Positions 1 through 12,600 of a stretch of DNA of 64,000 nucleotides are shown piece by piece (within the stretch, counting starts at the first letter, position 1; each line of letters begins with the position of its first letter). Both the position numbers and the translations under genes were made by a program. The notes beneath the pieces were generated by a model. It was not told where the DNA came from, did not search any database, and was given only the letters and a program-made list of their open reading frames with translations. This DNA comes from Xiphophorus maculatus (Eukaryota; Chordata; Actinopteri; Cyprinodontiformes; Poeciliidae), in NCBI RefSeq assembly GCF_002775205.1, contig NC_036460.1, positions 4,407,902-4,471,901 on the forward strand, given 5' to 3'.

Positions 1-293
1 TGTTGATGCATTTTGACGCGCTTCACCCCTAAGGTAATTTTCCGCCGCAACATGTAAACGTCCACATTCACTCAGAGCGTTGTAGTTCCACACGACATCG
101 CTTAGGACTTGCTGCTGCGCGCTTGAGCCGTGTGAAGGAAAGAGGAGATCAGCTGCACACGCAGGCTGTGAAGTGAGATAAATGTGATCGGTTTTGCTGA
201 TTGGCCACAAGAGACTGTGATGGGCGATCACCGATTATACACCTTTTCACGGAAATTGGCCGATTATGGTCGGTGGCCGATCGATTGACACAC
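1..293. repeat. Probable DNA-transposon end, cut by window start
   Basis: This AT/GC-mixed stretch has no open frame. It ends in a motif-rich segment (GGCCGATTATGGTCGGTGGC, then GATCGATTGACACACCTCTA) that resembles the terminus of fish hAT-like elements. It stops just where homology to block 2 begins (about 301), so it lies outside the duplicated block. The family assignment is a guess. Confidence 0.3.
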
Positions 294-344
294 CTCTACT
301 TTAGACTCTTATGTGAGCATTTCTCTCTGATTATCCAAACTGAG

Positions 345-576
345 ATCAATATGGCCGCTGTCCTCTACAAGTAAGATACTGACTGCTCATTGGTACTTAA
401 CAGAAACTCAGTTTACATCAGCAGTGTGTGTTTGCATTGTTCTGAATGTTGTGATGATTATTCTGTTTTCTGCTCCTCAGTCCAGCCACCTGGTGGACAG
501 TCGAGGCCTGAGCTGCAGCACGCAGAGCCTGAACAGACGGGGATCGCTCGGTGGGACCAGCTAACACACACATAAC
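345..576 (+). other. Exon-like two-part segment at block start, unrecognised
   Basis: A short piece ending CTACAA is followed by a donor-like GTAAGA (365-370), a roughly 110-base intron-like gap, and a CTGCTCCTCAG acceptor-like site. Downstream, one frame reads SSHLVDSRGLSCSTQSLNRR and continues GSLGGTS before a TAA. The same arrangement is at 27060-27295 with two amino-acid changes. It could be the last exon of a neighbouring gene duplicated with the block, or chance. No family recognised. Confidence 0.25.
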
Positions 577-1298
577 ACAAATCATTTAAATACAAGAAAA
601 ACTGATGGATTGTTTAAAAACTGGACTCAAAAATGCTGCTGTGAATCAGCATCAAGAGGATTCCCCATCATGAGTCTCCGAAAGATGGTCGCTGCAAAGT
701 GGGGGTCAAAGGTCAAATTTGACTATAGCAGAGTTATCCTGACCAGCAACAAGGTTTAAGTCTGTCTGCAACATTTCCTTTACTTGCTCCTGTTTTCTTA
801 ATTGTGAGAATCAAGTTTAACAATTTTTAACGCTAAATCTTAAAAACAAAACAAAATAATCTATTTATTCTTTTTACAACCAAGAAAAAATCTAAAAATC
901 TCAAATAGTTTCATTATAAACGTTCATCAAAAAGAAAAAAAGTAAAAATTGTGTTTATAAAGTAGGTTTTTATTAACTTTAACATATCTATCAATTATAA
1001 AGTTATTTTTTTATCTTCGATTTGGGATCAAAATTGCAACATTTGTTCCATTTCCAGCTGCTGAGTTACTTTTTCAAACTGCACTGAATCAAATCCTTTC
1101 AATCAATCAACCAAATTTTATTTGTATAGCACATTTCAGCAGCAAGGCATTTCTAGGTGCTTTACATCATTACAAACACAGAATCACAATGCAATATAGA
1201 ATCAATCATTAAGTCAAATTCCATCAATAAATTTGTAATTGATTACGTTTCAAATACAATTCTAAACAGGTGGATTTTTAGTTGAGATTTAAAAGAAG

Positions 1299-1838
1299 TC
1301 AGTGTTTCAGCTGTTTTACAGTTTTCTGGAAGTTTGTTCCAAATTCGTGGTGCATAGATGGTGAAAGCTGCTTCTCCTCGTTTGGTTCTGGTTCTGGGGA
1401 TGCAGAGCAGAACCAGAACCAGAACCTGAGAGGTCTGGAAGGTTCATACAACAACAGCAGATCTTTAATGTATTGTGGTGCTAAGCCGTTCAGTGATTTA
1501 TAAACTAACAACAGTATTTTAAAGTCTATTCTTTGAGCTACAGGGAGCCAGTGGAGAGACTTTAAAACTGGTGTTATGTGCTCTACCTTCCTGGTTTTAG
1601 TCAGAACGCCAGCAGCAGCATTCTGGATCAGCTGCAGCTGTTTGATTGATTTGTTGGACAGACCTGTGAAGACGCTGTTGCAATAATCAATACGACTGAA
1701 GATGAACGCATGGATGAGTTTCTCTGGATCTGGCTGAGACATTAGTCCTTTAATCCTGGAAATGTTCTTCAGGTGATAGAAGGCCGACTTTGTAACTGTC
1801 TTTATGTGGCTCTGGAGGTTCAGGTCAGAGTCCATCAC
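1299..1838 (-). pseudogene. L2 reverse transcriptase, C-terminal fragment
   Basis: The translated fragment contains [27 protein letters not shown] and [20 protein letters not shown], the conserved C-terminal blocks of vertebrate L2 ORF2 proteins downstream of the polymerase catalytic core. It is one of several pieces of the broken ORF2 of the element at 1097-3441. The canonical NAAARVL block carries a Gly here. The catalytic part lies in a separate piece on the other side of an LTR insertion, so no functional product is expected. Confidence 0.8.
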
Positions 1839-1895
1839 TACTCCCAGGTTTCGGGCTGATCGCTGGTTTTCAGTTGTAATAACTGAAGCTGTGCA

Positions 1896-1950
1896 TTGAC
1901 TCTAGATCTATAACTCTAGATCTATAACTCTAGATCTATAACTCTAGATC
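1896..1950. repeat. 14-bp minisatellite in L2
   Basis: About four tandem copies of a 14-bp unit CTCTAGATCTATAA lie inside the L2. The same array occurs at 38236-38302 in the longer L2 copy, so it is part of this L2 subfamily rather than a local expansion. Confidence 0.8.
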
Positions 1951-2020
1951 GTTCCTCTTTAGGTCCAAAAATAATAACTTCAGTTTTGTTTCTGTTCAGC
2001 TGGAGAAAGTTTTGGCACAT

Positions 2021-2614
2021 TGTCAGGTCTAAATACCTATTAAACAAAACACAGGAAAGACAAGAGAGTTAGATTCTTTGTTTCTCGCGAGGAGAGCAGA
2101 CAGAGATGTGCTTTCAGTTACAAATCTCCAACCGCTCTGAAAAACACATCTCCCGCTCCTCTATTTTATTGATTTCAGGATCCCTGCCACACGGGGCGCT
2201 GCAACTCTATGGGGTGGGGTCAAAGCATTCATCACATGGTTGCAGCGCTAATAACATTCACTAGTCTAGACACATGTTATCTATACTCTAAATCTTTCTT
2301 GCTCCAGGCACGGTGTGGAATAAGACACGTTGCATAGCTTCAAAGCAACGGCTTTGTATCACAAAGCAGCACAGAGCAGAGTTTATTGTCAGGCTTGTAA
2401 AACTCTGCTGGGAGCAATTAACACTTCCGTCTCTCGTAGGAAGTCCTGCAGGGCAACAGCTGCTGAGAGTAGCTGTCACCTCTCTCTTCCAAGGAAGGAT
2501 TTAAGAAGGAATCAGAATTAAATCAACATACAGAAACATTATCTAAATGTAACTACAAAAGCTACATGATACAACAAATATTTGATAATTACTAATAATA
2601 CAATTTACCTAACA
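2021..2614. mobile_element. Solo LTR with 5-bp target duplication
   Basis: The 594-bp insert begins TGTCAGG and ends CTAACA (TG...CA). It is flanked by CACAT on both sides (2016-2020 and 2615-2619). The uninterrupted L2 at 38360 has a single CACAT at the same place (TTTTGGCACATCCACACATT), which confirms insertion and excision limits. The size, TG...CA ends and 5-bp duplication fit a solo LTR left after LTR-LTR recombination. No internal coding region remains. Confidence 0.85.
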
Positions 2615-2665
2615 CACATCCACACATTTATCTGTTCTAAGCATCTGTTCAGTGATTGGATGGGG

Positions 2666-3148
2666 TCAAAGGTCACCTGGTGACATCGTAATGTAGAGCT
2701 GTGTGTCATCTGCATAGTTATGGTAGCTAATATTATTTCCTGCTATAACCTGAGCTAGTGGGAGCATATAAATATTGAATAAAAGGGGTCCTAGGATGGA
2801 ACCTTGGGGTACCCCACATGTGACCTTTGACCTCTTTGATGAAAAGTTTTCAATTGAAACAAAGAAATCCCTGTTCTTTATGTAGGATTTAAACCAGTTA
2901 AGCACTGGACCGGAGAGTCCGACCCAACTCTCCAGTCGATTCAGTAATATGTCATGGTCAACAGTGTCAAAAGCTGCACTGAGATCCAACAGAACCAGCA
3001 CTGTGGTTCTGCCACAGTCTGTATTTATATGGATGTCATTGAACACTTTTACGAGGGCGGTCTCTGTGCTGTGGTAACCATGGAAACCAGACTGGAAGGA
3101 GTCAAAGAGGTTGGTTATAGTTAGGAAGCTAGTTAATTGTTTACACAC
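2666..3148 (-). pseudogene. L2 reverse transcriptase catalytic fragment
   Basis: The fragment carries the RT signatures [16 protein letters not shown] (motif A aspartate), [16 protein letters not shown] (motif B) and YADDTQLY (motif C, the catalytic Asp pair). These are typical of L2/CR1-group LINEs. It is separated from the C-terminal fragment by a solo LTR and frameshifts. A further upstream piece at 3176-3430 holds the RT entry block (IKPLIKKNN...NYRPTSDL). The element lacks its endonuclease and is dead. Confidence 0.85.
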
Positions 3149-3441
3149 AGCTTTTTCAATAACTTTGCTGATGAATCAGAGGTCAGAGGTCGGCCTGTAA
3201 TTCTGCATTAGTGATTTGTCCAGATTGTTCTTTTTTATAAGTGGTTTGATTACTGCTGTTTTCAAAGCCTGGGGGAAAACGCCTGATGAGAGCGATGAGT
3301 TTACTATTTGGATCAGATCAGCAGCAATAACAGGCAGGACGTTCTTAAAGAAATGTGAGGGTAAAACATCCAGACAGCAGGAACTGCAGCTTAGTTGACT
3401 TATAATTTCCTGTAGGGTTTTATAATTAAGTAGTTGGAATT

Positions 3442-5728
3442 TGAAAAACCTATTCCCCTCCTGGCCCGTGGGGGCGCTGCACCAACAACCACTGAAGGAA
3501 ACAACATAAAAACCTCTGCAGAAGACACTGAGCGCAACTTTACATTTCTTCATGAAATGTAAACAGAGATGGAGTAGCGTCAGATTTTAGAGGTTGGAGG
3601 ATTTTTCTTATTTTTGGCTAAAGACCACGAGCCGTTTCTCATGGTAGCGCTAGGCTAGCATGTTTGTTTTGCTTGTATTTACCCAGAATGCCCTGCACTG
3701 TAGACTACTTATTAGGCAAGCAAACTAGAGTTCAATTAAAGTGGACCAAACAGGACTGGTGTAAATGTATGACATTGTATTTTGGCCGTTGATTAAAAAA
3801 AGAAAAATAAATTTCTGCCACAAACCTGAACATTTTCTAGGAGAAAAAGTCAATCTGTGAGTTTGAAAAGTCAAAAATTTGCAAAGGAAAAATTGAAATC
3901 CTGAAATTAATCTCAGAAATTTTCTAGAAAACATCTTGGAAAGAAACAATTTTCACAGTTTGAAGCCAAAATTTCCACGATTATTTAAAAGTTCTGGATT
4001 TTTTTGGTCTAAATTTAATTATTTTTTGTCTTTCTATCTACAACAGCCTTAGTATGCTGCCACATAAATGGACCTTAGTTTGAAACTACATAATAGATTC
4101 AACTGGCAACAGAAATCTGACAGATTAGGAGAATTTTTAACAAAAGGATAATTTTTAAATTAGGTTAAACACTAAGATGGTTTCTCTCTTGTTGAGTCAA
4201 TTTCTGCTTTAATAGATTAAATTAGATTAAATTTGACGAGCCCTGACTCAGGTCCTGCCCTTTTTACCAAATAGAAAAAGTGATTTACAGATTCTTTCTC
4301 TACACAAATAAAACAACTTTACTGCATTTCTATTAACATTTTGCAGGTTTTATTTGTAAAACACTAAAACGTTTTTTACACAGCTGGTTAATCGTTTCTA
4401 GCAGGAATGAACATTTGAAAAAGTTTATAAAATTGTAGCTTTATTGTCTGTTTTAGTGAAGTATTTAAAGTTTAAAGGTCAAACATGTTTTTGTTAAAGA
4501 TGGAAGTTTCTGCACTCCATGTTCTGATTGTCAGATTTCTTTTTATATGAATGATTGTATATTTGCTGTGTTAAATCACCGCTGTTTGTTTGGGGAGTTG
4601 AAGTTATACTGTTAGTTACCATAGAAACCGTATTTAAAAATAAAACACATTTAGAGTTAAAACTGAAGAAGTTTACTCTGGTTTAGAGGAATGTTTGTGT
4701 TTTATATCTGCAGATTTGTACAAAGTTTAATAGGATTAAAAAGAATTTAAACCATGACATGAAGTTTTTTGGTGTTTTTTGTGTTTACTGATGATGTTAT
4801 TTTTAAAAATCAGCTTCAAAAGCAAATATTTTGCTTTGTGCTGTTGCTTTTCTTCTGCAGAGCATCAATGCCCCTCCCCCACCTAATGCTGCAAGTCAGC
4901 TGACTGCAATGAAGTTTTCCAGGTTGACTGATTGGAAAAACTTCCACCAAAAGGAGAAAAATGTCTTTTCTTTTGTGTTTAACTTAGCTTTAGTGCTAAG
5001 CTAAAAATTAGCTCAACTAATAGATTAGTGGAATTTGCTGCTAATTATGACAGAAAAGAATAAAAATTTAACTCAGAAGTTCTAGTTTAATCTGTTGGGG
5101 GATTTTGAAGTCAGTGACTTTTTGCTTAGTGACGGATATTTCATCATTCAGTACATTGAGTCAGCCAACGCAGACGGAAACTGTGATACTATCCCAAGAT
5201 GATAATCAGGCAAAAAAAATATGTGTTAAGAAAAACTGTGAAGGTAGAAATGAATTTAGTGCAAAGCAGCAAATAGTCATGGTTTCTATGTCAAAAAACC
5301 TGATGACTTATTAAAAATGCACCACAGAAGCCCGACCCGACTGTCAAACAGGTAACTTTGGTCCAACCGGGCTCATATTTTGGGTCAGAACCTCAGAGGT
5401 TCAGCTAATATTTTAGATTTCCATGTCTCTTCATTCATTGTTTTATGATATAAATGCATGTTGCTGCAGCAACATAAAGGGGCTGGTAGTGTTTAATATT
5501 CTAAATAATAAATGTTTTGAGTTAAATGGGCCTAAAATATCTCAGCTCTTTGAAATAAACAACTTTTTCCAGTTGAAGATCTAAAGTTTAGATTTACCCT
5601 GAAAAACCTGGTTATGTTGCAACAAAGCTGATAATGTTGCTGAAGCTTCAATCCAGATTAGCATCACTCAGCATGCTCACGCCAGCACACAGAGGCTGAA
5701 CTACATGCAATTGGAAATAATTACAAAA
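3442..5728. other. Non-coding flank, block-shared from 3960
   Basis: 3452-3960 is absent from block 2. It includes GGGGGCGCTGC and ACCCAGAATGCCCTGCAC stretches of a repeat I cannot classify. 3960-5708 is AT-rich, shared with 27838-29575 and in part with 54010-55064. I see no convincing gene, RNA gene or ORF with family similarity in it. Confidence 0.6.
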
Positions 5729-6084
5729 TGGGGCTGCACAGTGGCGCAGGGGGTAGCACTGTTGTCTTGCAGCCAGAAGGTCCTGGGTTCGATTCCCGCG
5801 CTGCATGGAGTTTGCATGTTCTCCCTGTGCATGCGTGTTTTCTCTCCCGGTACTCCGGCTTCCTCCCACAGTCCACAAACATGACTGTCATGTTAATTGG
5901 TCTCTCTAAATTCTCCCTAGGTGTGAGTGTGAGTGTGTCCTGTATGTCTCTGTGTTGCCCTGCGACAGACGGGTGACCTGTCCAGGGTGACCCCCGCCTC
6001 TAGCCCGAAACGTAGCTGGAGATAGACACCGGCAATCCTCCCTACACCATTAGGGACAAAGGGTGAACAGAAAATGGATGGATG
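5729..6084 (+). mobile_element. tRNA-derived SINE, (GGAT)n-tailed
   Basis: The head GGGGCTGCACAGTGGCGCAG contains an A-box-like TGGCGCAGGGGG (5742-5753). A canonical B box GGTTCGATTCC is at 5786-5796, giving an internal RNA polymerase III promoter. The body continues through TTAATTGGTCTCTCTAAATT and ends GAAAATGGATGGATG. The same insertion is at 29595-29956 in block 2. Block 3 has different, probably ancestral, sequence there. Confidence 0.8.
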
Positions 6085-6189
6085 TTCCAGATTTATAATC
6101 TGAAGATGTTCTATCAATCCTCCTGGAGGACAAACTGAAAACTTCTGCTTCTTTCTCCTACTGCTCTCCATCCTTGAATGTCTGCAGTT

Positions 6190-6617
6190 TTTGCTGACAT
6201 TAAGTTTATGTTCTCTCTCTGTTTCTTCTCTTCATAGCAGCTACACCTGGGCTCATTTCTGTTTAGCTGTGACCCCTTCCTGGAGGGAAGCTGAGCTACT
6301 GCTGCCAACAACATCAGGTTCCCCTTCAGTGGATCACACACCTGGATCCACTCCGGCCACATGCAGAACAAAGACTGAACTAAACACAGGAACAACAGAG
6401 ACTGGTGAAACCCCTGAATCCCAGTAGGCCCAGTATGAACCCATCTTCATGATGAGCTGCTAGGAAGGAGGCGTTGTCTCTGAAAGCAGCCAAAGACCTG
6501 AACTGTGACGTTCAGGAAGTAGCAGATAAAAAAGCTTAAAGTAGGAAGTGTTCAGAGTTTGGAGCCACATCCTGATCACATCAAGAGACGAAGCTTCACT
6601 CCACATCCAGAGGAAAC
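6190..6617 (+). promoter_or_regulatory. Probable promoter and 5' UTR of gene 1
   Basis: The 430 bases before the start codon are almost unchanged in all three blocks (30072-30499, 57479-57906). A TATA-like AGATAAAAAAGC is at 6524-6535. Around it are ETS/PU.1-like AGGAAGT motifs (6514 and 6543) and a CRE half-site TGACGTT (about 6506). PU.1-type sites would suit a blood-cell receptor, but this is only motif reading. The interval also carries a Ser/Thr-rich open frame on the plus strand that looks fortuitous. Confidence 0.4.
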
Positions 6618-6663
6618 ATGGACCAAACAGCTCTGATGCTGCTTCTGTGTCTCTGCAGCTCAG
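6618..6663 (+). CDS. Gene 1 exon 1: signal peptide
   Basis: ATG begins [16 protein letters not shown], a short start followed by a leucine-rich hydrophobic core and small residues, as in a cleaved signal peptide. The exon ends in phase 1 (TCA-G) at a GTAGG donor. Exons with identical coding sequence are at 30500-30545 and 57907-57952. Confidence 0.75.
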
Positions 6664-9600
6664 GTAGGACTCCACTTTCAAACAAAAACACTAATATTCA
6701 CTAGAGTTCAAATTAAAAATGATCGACTGATAAACATGTTAAATTTTACAAACAAAAAACTGGAAACTGTTTCTAGTCTCAGATCATAGAGCTGCTGCTA
6801 CACAGTTAGTGATGTTTATATTGTCTACTTGCTGCTAAGGAGCCAATAAAATCAAGAATTGTTGGTTTTTGTGTTTTTATGATGTAAAGCACTTTGAACT
6901 GCCTTGTTGCTGAAATGTGCTATAAAATAAATCTGATTGATTGATTGATAAGGAGAAGCTGCAGAAACTCTGCACCAGCGCTGAATCTGCGCAGTAAACA
7001 GGTGGAGCCACATAAAATGGCTCCTTCTGCATGAATTCTCTCATCTTCCTCTTGGCTCCACAGGTTCTCTATGAGGTTCTGGTCAGGCCCGTTTGCTGGC
7101 CAACCGAGCCCAGTAGCACCACGGTCATTGGACCGGCTTCTGGTACCGCTGGTTGTATTGGTGAAAACGTTTGAGCTCCGTCTGACGTGGGAGTGTCTCA
7201 GGCAGGATGTGGAACTCGCCTGCTGCAGATTAGAATCAATCAACCAGGAACTTCCGGCTGAATGGCGGTGGAGTAAGTCGTGTCTTGGCGTGCTCCTGCG
7301 GGTTAGCTGGTTTTTTTTCGGTTATTACCTGGCACATTTTCTCGACTTCGACTTCAAACGATAACTAATCAAGACATTGAACACTATCCTTTTTTTTGGA
7401 CACTAAAATGCCACCAAAGCCGGTTAAAGGAGGAAATTCGATTCAGTCCCACTTGCGGCCTGCCCCTCGTGGTGAGTCCTCGGCCTGTGCTGAGTCAACT
7501 CTTGTGTCGGAGGCGGCGGCCCGAGCCGCTGCAATTAGCGATGCCAGCAGCCTTAAACAGCAGCTGCTTGCGGCTCTCCGGGATGACTTTACTGCTATAC
7601 TTAAAGCAGAGTTTCATTCTGTTCTTGGTGAAAGTCTTTCTTCGATTAAGTCCGAGCTGCTATCCTTCAAGAAGGAATTGTCCTCTGGCCTCACTGTGGT
7701 GCAGGAGAGTTTTACGGGGCTAAACGTAACAGTTGCTGAGATGGAGAAATCCCTATCCACCTGCACTGATGACATCGTTGGCCTCCGGAAGACAGTGGAC
7801 AGCCTTACTAAAACTGTGGCACAGTTGGAGAACAAATGTGATGACTTGGAGTCCCGGTCCCGGAGTCAGAACATCCGCATCATTGGTGTCCCGGAGGACG
7901 ACCCTTTATCGGCTTCGACGGCTGCGGTCTCTCAGTTGCTAAAGGAAGCCTTCGGTTTCGCGGAGGAACCGTTGCTCGACCGCGCTCACCGTATCCCGAT
8001 CCCGAAACCCAAGGCAGGTGAGCGCCCTCGCCCCATCGTAGCTAAGCTACATTACTACTCTGACTGTGTGAAAATCCTGTCGAAGGCAAGGGAGCTGCAG
8101 CGGATTAAGATGAACGGTACGACCATCTTCGTTTTCCCCGATTATACTGTTAGGACGGCCCGAGCACGGGCTGCCTTTACAGATTGCCGTCGCCGACTCC
8201 GTGGCATTGAGGGGGTCCGGTTTGGCTTGCTCCATCCGGCCCGGTTGCAGATTACCCATGGTGGAACTACTCGAGTTTTCACCTCTCCTGAGGAGGCTCA
8301 TATCTACATCGAGTCCATTACCAAGTGAGAGCTATAATCACAAGGATTTGTTTCACATTCTGGGGACTTTGTTTTGTCTGGTTAAGTAATATTTTCACAT
8401 TAAGGAGAAATGGGAAGAAAGGAAAAAAGAAAAAAGAAAAAACGGACTGTTTCGAAATAGTTGGGGCTTACCTGTGTAATTCAAATGATGGATGTTTTCT
8501 GCAGGTGTTGTTGATTTCCTAGAATAGTGCCTATTGTATATTTTAATTTTCTCTTGTTGAGGAAAAATGATTATTTTTAGTGCTTAATACAGTTAATCTT
8601 ACGGCATGTGTAAAAGGTATATTGAACATTCTTATTTTGAACAAATTTCTTAATTTTGAACAGGTTTGTGTTAAGGATTTAAAACTAAACTATTGATGGG
8701 CAAGTATTCAAACTACAGGAACCAAGTGCAGATCAAAGGGGATCTCTCAATGGGGCTCCTGCTGTGTTATCAGAGGACAGGAGGCCATAAAATTAGCATC
8801 TGCTGGAGGGCACTATCACTTGAGCCTGGAGGAGAGATAACGGGAGAGACTCCGGATTCCACTGGTATCTGTGAAATCTCATCTTATGTTTTTCTTTACC
8901 CAAATGACCGTAGAATCCAGAAGGCCAGGATGCAGCTGTTGGCTCTTTTGTTCTACCAGAGAGCAAATGGCCTTTGATCTTTGGCGTAAATTAGGGGGAG
9001 TTCTAAGTTTCTCTGAGTGTCCAAGGTGGCTTCCAGTTGGTCAACCAGAGGTACGCCTTAATTGAATATATTAAAAAGGAAAGACACAGCTTCAGTATAA
9101 GAGTTCATGCACAGGAGTAATGATTCAGAGAGCTGCCACTATTTTGCTTTTTTGCATCAGCTCTCTCCAAAGACGCGTCCTTGTCTGTCTTTGTCTCGTC
9201 TTTGCCTTTTCTTTGTTTTTTTTCTTTCTCTATTTTTCCTGTCTCAGGTAATGAATGTATATCTCTGTTCCTCTGCGGTTTTGTTGTTAATTCATACGTT
9301 GCTTTGTATGGGATTAAACTCTGTAATTCTGTGATGTCAACACGCATTGTTGTTTTCTTTGTGGCCGCATGACGCCCGCTGAGAGGGACTGGGATTCAGA
9401 GGAAGAGAGAGCCAAACTTTTTCCAAAGTTAATTTATAAAATATTCTTCCTTAACACTCTCTATTCTGCTGATTCTGCAGGAGTCGCCTAGTATTAAAGG
9501 GAGCTTTTTGTTGTTGTTGCGCTGTTTGGCTGTAAGGATAAGTTTAAAGTGGCTCCTGTTGGAGTCTGCTCGGTCCCTTCATTTGGGGAAGGGCAGAGTG

Positions 9601-12600
9601 CAAGCAAGGGGTGGGGGAGGGAAATGTTTGTTTATGTTTTCTTTTGTTTTTTGTTTTTTGTCCCTTCTTGGGGATGGAGGGGGTGGCAATATCTTTCAAC
9701 TTCTGTTATAAACAACTGGTCACATGTCTGTTGATTTGAAAGCGTCTGTTAGATTCCTAAGTTGGAATGTTAAAGGTCTTAATAGTCCAGTGAAGAGATC
9801 TAAAATAAACTCTCATCTGAAGCGCCTGAACCCTGATATAGTATTTCTACAGGAAACACATCTGCAGAATGCAAATTGGTCCAGGCTCAAATATTCATGG
9901 GTTGGAGAGATTTACCACTCGGGCTTCAACTCGAAAGCTAGAGGAGTAGCCATATTATTTAATAAGAAGGTTCATTTCACAGCATCAAAAATAATGCGAG
10001 ACACAAATGGCAGATTTCTTATAATTGCGGGTAGTCTGTTCCATACCCCTGTCTTATTAGTGAACATTTATGCACCAAACTTTGATAATCCTGATTTTAT
10101 AAATAATCTATTTAGCACACTTCCTTTTCTTGACACTCATTTGTTGATTCTAGCTGGGGACTTGAACTGTGTAATGAACCCAGTATTAGATCGCTCCTCA
10201 TCTCGGGCCTCTACACAGTCAAATATGTCTAAATCAATTTCGGACTTTATGACCCAAAATGGGTATGTAGATCCATGGAGGGCACGTAATCCGCTAACTA
10301 AGATGTATTCTTTTTTCTCTCAGGTACACCAGTCCTATTCCCGTATAGATTATTTTTTTATTGATGGCTCTTTAATGCATAGAGTCACATCTTCTGAATA
10401 CTATCCGATTATTATTTCTGATCATTCCCCTTTAAGCCTTGATATAAACTTCATGAATAAACCCCGTTCTTGCCCTTGTTGGAGATTTAATAGTCTCCTG
10501 TTATCAGAAGAAGCATTCAATAAATTTATCCTATCAACAATTGATGATTTCCTTACGTTTAACAAGAGCGACACAGTTTCTTTCTCATTACTATGGGAAA
10601 CATTAAAAGCCTATCTTCGGGGTCAGATTATTTCTTTTTCAGCTAATGCTAATAAAAATATCCATACTAAAATATCAGAAATATCAACAAAAATTCAGGA
10701 AATCGACAGGCACAATGCCACCAATCCGTCATTCGCTTTACTGAAGCAACGACTGGATCTTCAAACTGAACTTGATCTCCTAACAACTTCTAATGCGGAG
10801 CATCTCTTGATTTGATCTCAAGCCTCTTATTATGAGCATGGAGAAAAACCAAGTAGGCTCCTGGCACACCAACTGAAACGCAAAGCTAGCTCTCGCACAT
10901 TGTCACAAATCAAGGATCAGTTGGGCAATCTCGTTTCTGATCCTGTTTCTATCAGTGACATTTTTAAGAAATTTTATTGTAATCTGTATAAATCTGAACT
11001 GCAATCGGGCTCAGATGAGTTATTTGCCTTTCTTCAGAATATTGACGTCCCTAGGTTAAATAAATTGGTTTCTGATCAACTTGATGCTCCCATCAAATTG
11101 GAAGAAATTTTTACATCAATAAATAATATGCAGAGTGGTAAGGCCCCCGGCTCGGACGGATTTTCTGCCGAATTTTTTAAGAAATTTAAAGACAAGATGG
11201 CCCCTCTTCTTCTCGAGGTCTATAATGAGTCCCTGGGGCGTGGCCTGTTGCCCCCCACGTTGGCTCAGGCTTCAATTTCTCTCCTGTTGAAGAGGGGTAA
11301 AGATCCTACTGCTTGCGAGTCTTATAGGCCCCTGTCGCTCTTGAATGTGGATTTTAAAATTTTAGCTAAAATACTCGCAACTCGGCTTGAGATGGTGCTT
11401 CCTCAGATTATTTCGCATGAACAGAATGGATTCATCAAAGGTCGTCATTTGTTCTTTAATATTCGTACACTATTGAATGCAATTTTTTCAGCTCATTCCC
11501 CCACGTCTCCAGAGGTGATCATTTCTCTTGACGCCGAGAAAGCCTTTGATCGAGTAGAATGGGAGTACCTCTTTGCCGTTCTCAATAGGTTTGGTTTTGG
11601 GGGGAGGTTTTTGGCCTGGATCAAGCTACTTTATTCATCTCCTCAGGCTTGTATTGTCACCAACTCCGTCCAATCTGATTATTTTCCGTTGGGACGCAGT
11701 ACGAGACAGGGTTGTCCTCTTTCTCCTCTCTTGTTTGCGTTAGCCATTGAACCTCTTTCCGCTGCGCTAAGATCCCTCTCTTCTTTTCATGGAATTATCC
11801 GCTCTGGTGTTGAACTTAAACTGTCCTTATATGCAGACGACCTTCTCTTGTATGTTTCGGATCCTTTACATAGTCTTCCTCCAATTTTGGATATTCTTGA
11901 AAAATTTGGATCTTTCTCCGGCTACAAAATTCACTTGCTTAAAAGTGAATGCTACCCAGTAAACTCATTGGCATTGGAACTTGGACTTCCTGACATTCCT
12001 TTTAGACTCAGCCCCTCAGGGTTTAGGTACTTGGGAATTAATATTACACGTACTCTGCCCTCAATGTTTTCTCAGAATTTTGCCCCCCTAGCCCAGGGGT
12101 TGGCAACCAATGGCTCCGGAGCCACGTGTGGCTCTTTCATCCTTCTGTTGTGGCTCCCAGTGACTTTGGGAAATAGAATATTTTATTAAAATTAAATCAT
12201 TAAAAAATTATGAATTAAAATCATTTCAAAATAAATTTCTAAATCTGAAGATTATGGTAAACTTGTAACATTAAAACAAAAATTCTGAACATTTTTAGCA
12301 CCCAAAATAAACGTCATGTCCGCCGATGTGCGACAGGCATTCCTGGCGAACCCCACATGTCTGGCAGACCGCGTTTTTTTAGCGCACTGATTTATTGACT
12401 TTTTGATCCTTGCCTGGAAGATACATCATGAATAAATCCAAGAAAAGGAAACATTCTGAAGATGGCAGAACATTTATTGCTACGTGGACAGATCATTTTG
12501 CTTTCACCGCTGATGAAACTGGTTCACCAGGCTGCTTAATATGTGGCGACAGACTGGCAAACAACAAGAAGTCAAATGTTGAAAGACATTTCAAGAGCAA

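Larger units (their letters stand above)
1097..3441 (-). mobile_element. L2-clade LINE, 5'-truncated, reverse strand
   Basis: The 3' end (plus-strand left) is the typical fish L2 tail, beginning AATCAATCAACCAAATTTTA and continuing with TTGTATAGCACATTTCAGCA. Reading leftward on the minus strand it encodes parts of a reverse transcriptase. Block 2 lacks it: there CACTGAATCAAACC runs straight on to TTGAAAAACCT, so this is an insertion into block 1 after duplication (or a precise loss in block 2). The 5' part, including ORF1 and the endonuclease, is absent. A solo LTR (2021-2614) sits inside it. Confidence 0.85.

Noticed and set aside
5786-5796. Possible tRNA gene (B box GGTTCGATTCC)
   Set aside because: No cloverleaf or acceptor stem is formed; the B box belongs to a SINE head and recurs in the other copies.
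6191-6427. A 78-codon plus-strand frame identical in all three blocks (Ser/Thr/Pro-rich end)
   Set aside because: Identity follows from the recent block duplication; the frame overlaps the promoter region, an equally long identical frame exists on the other strand, and no domain is recognised.
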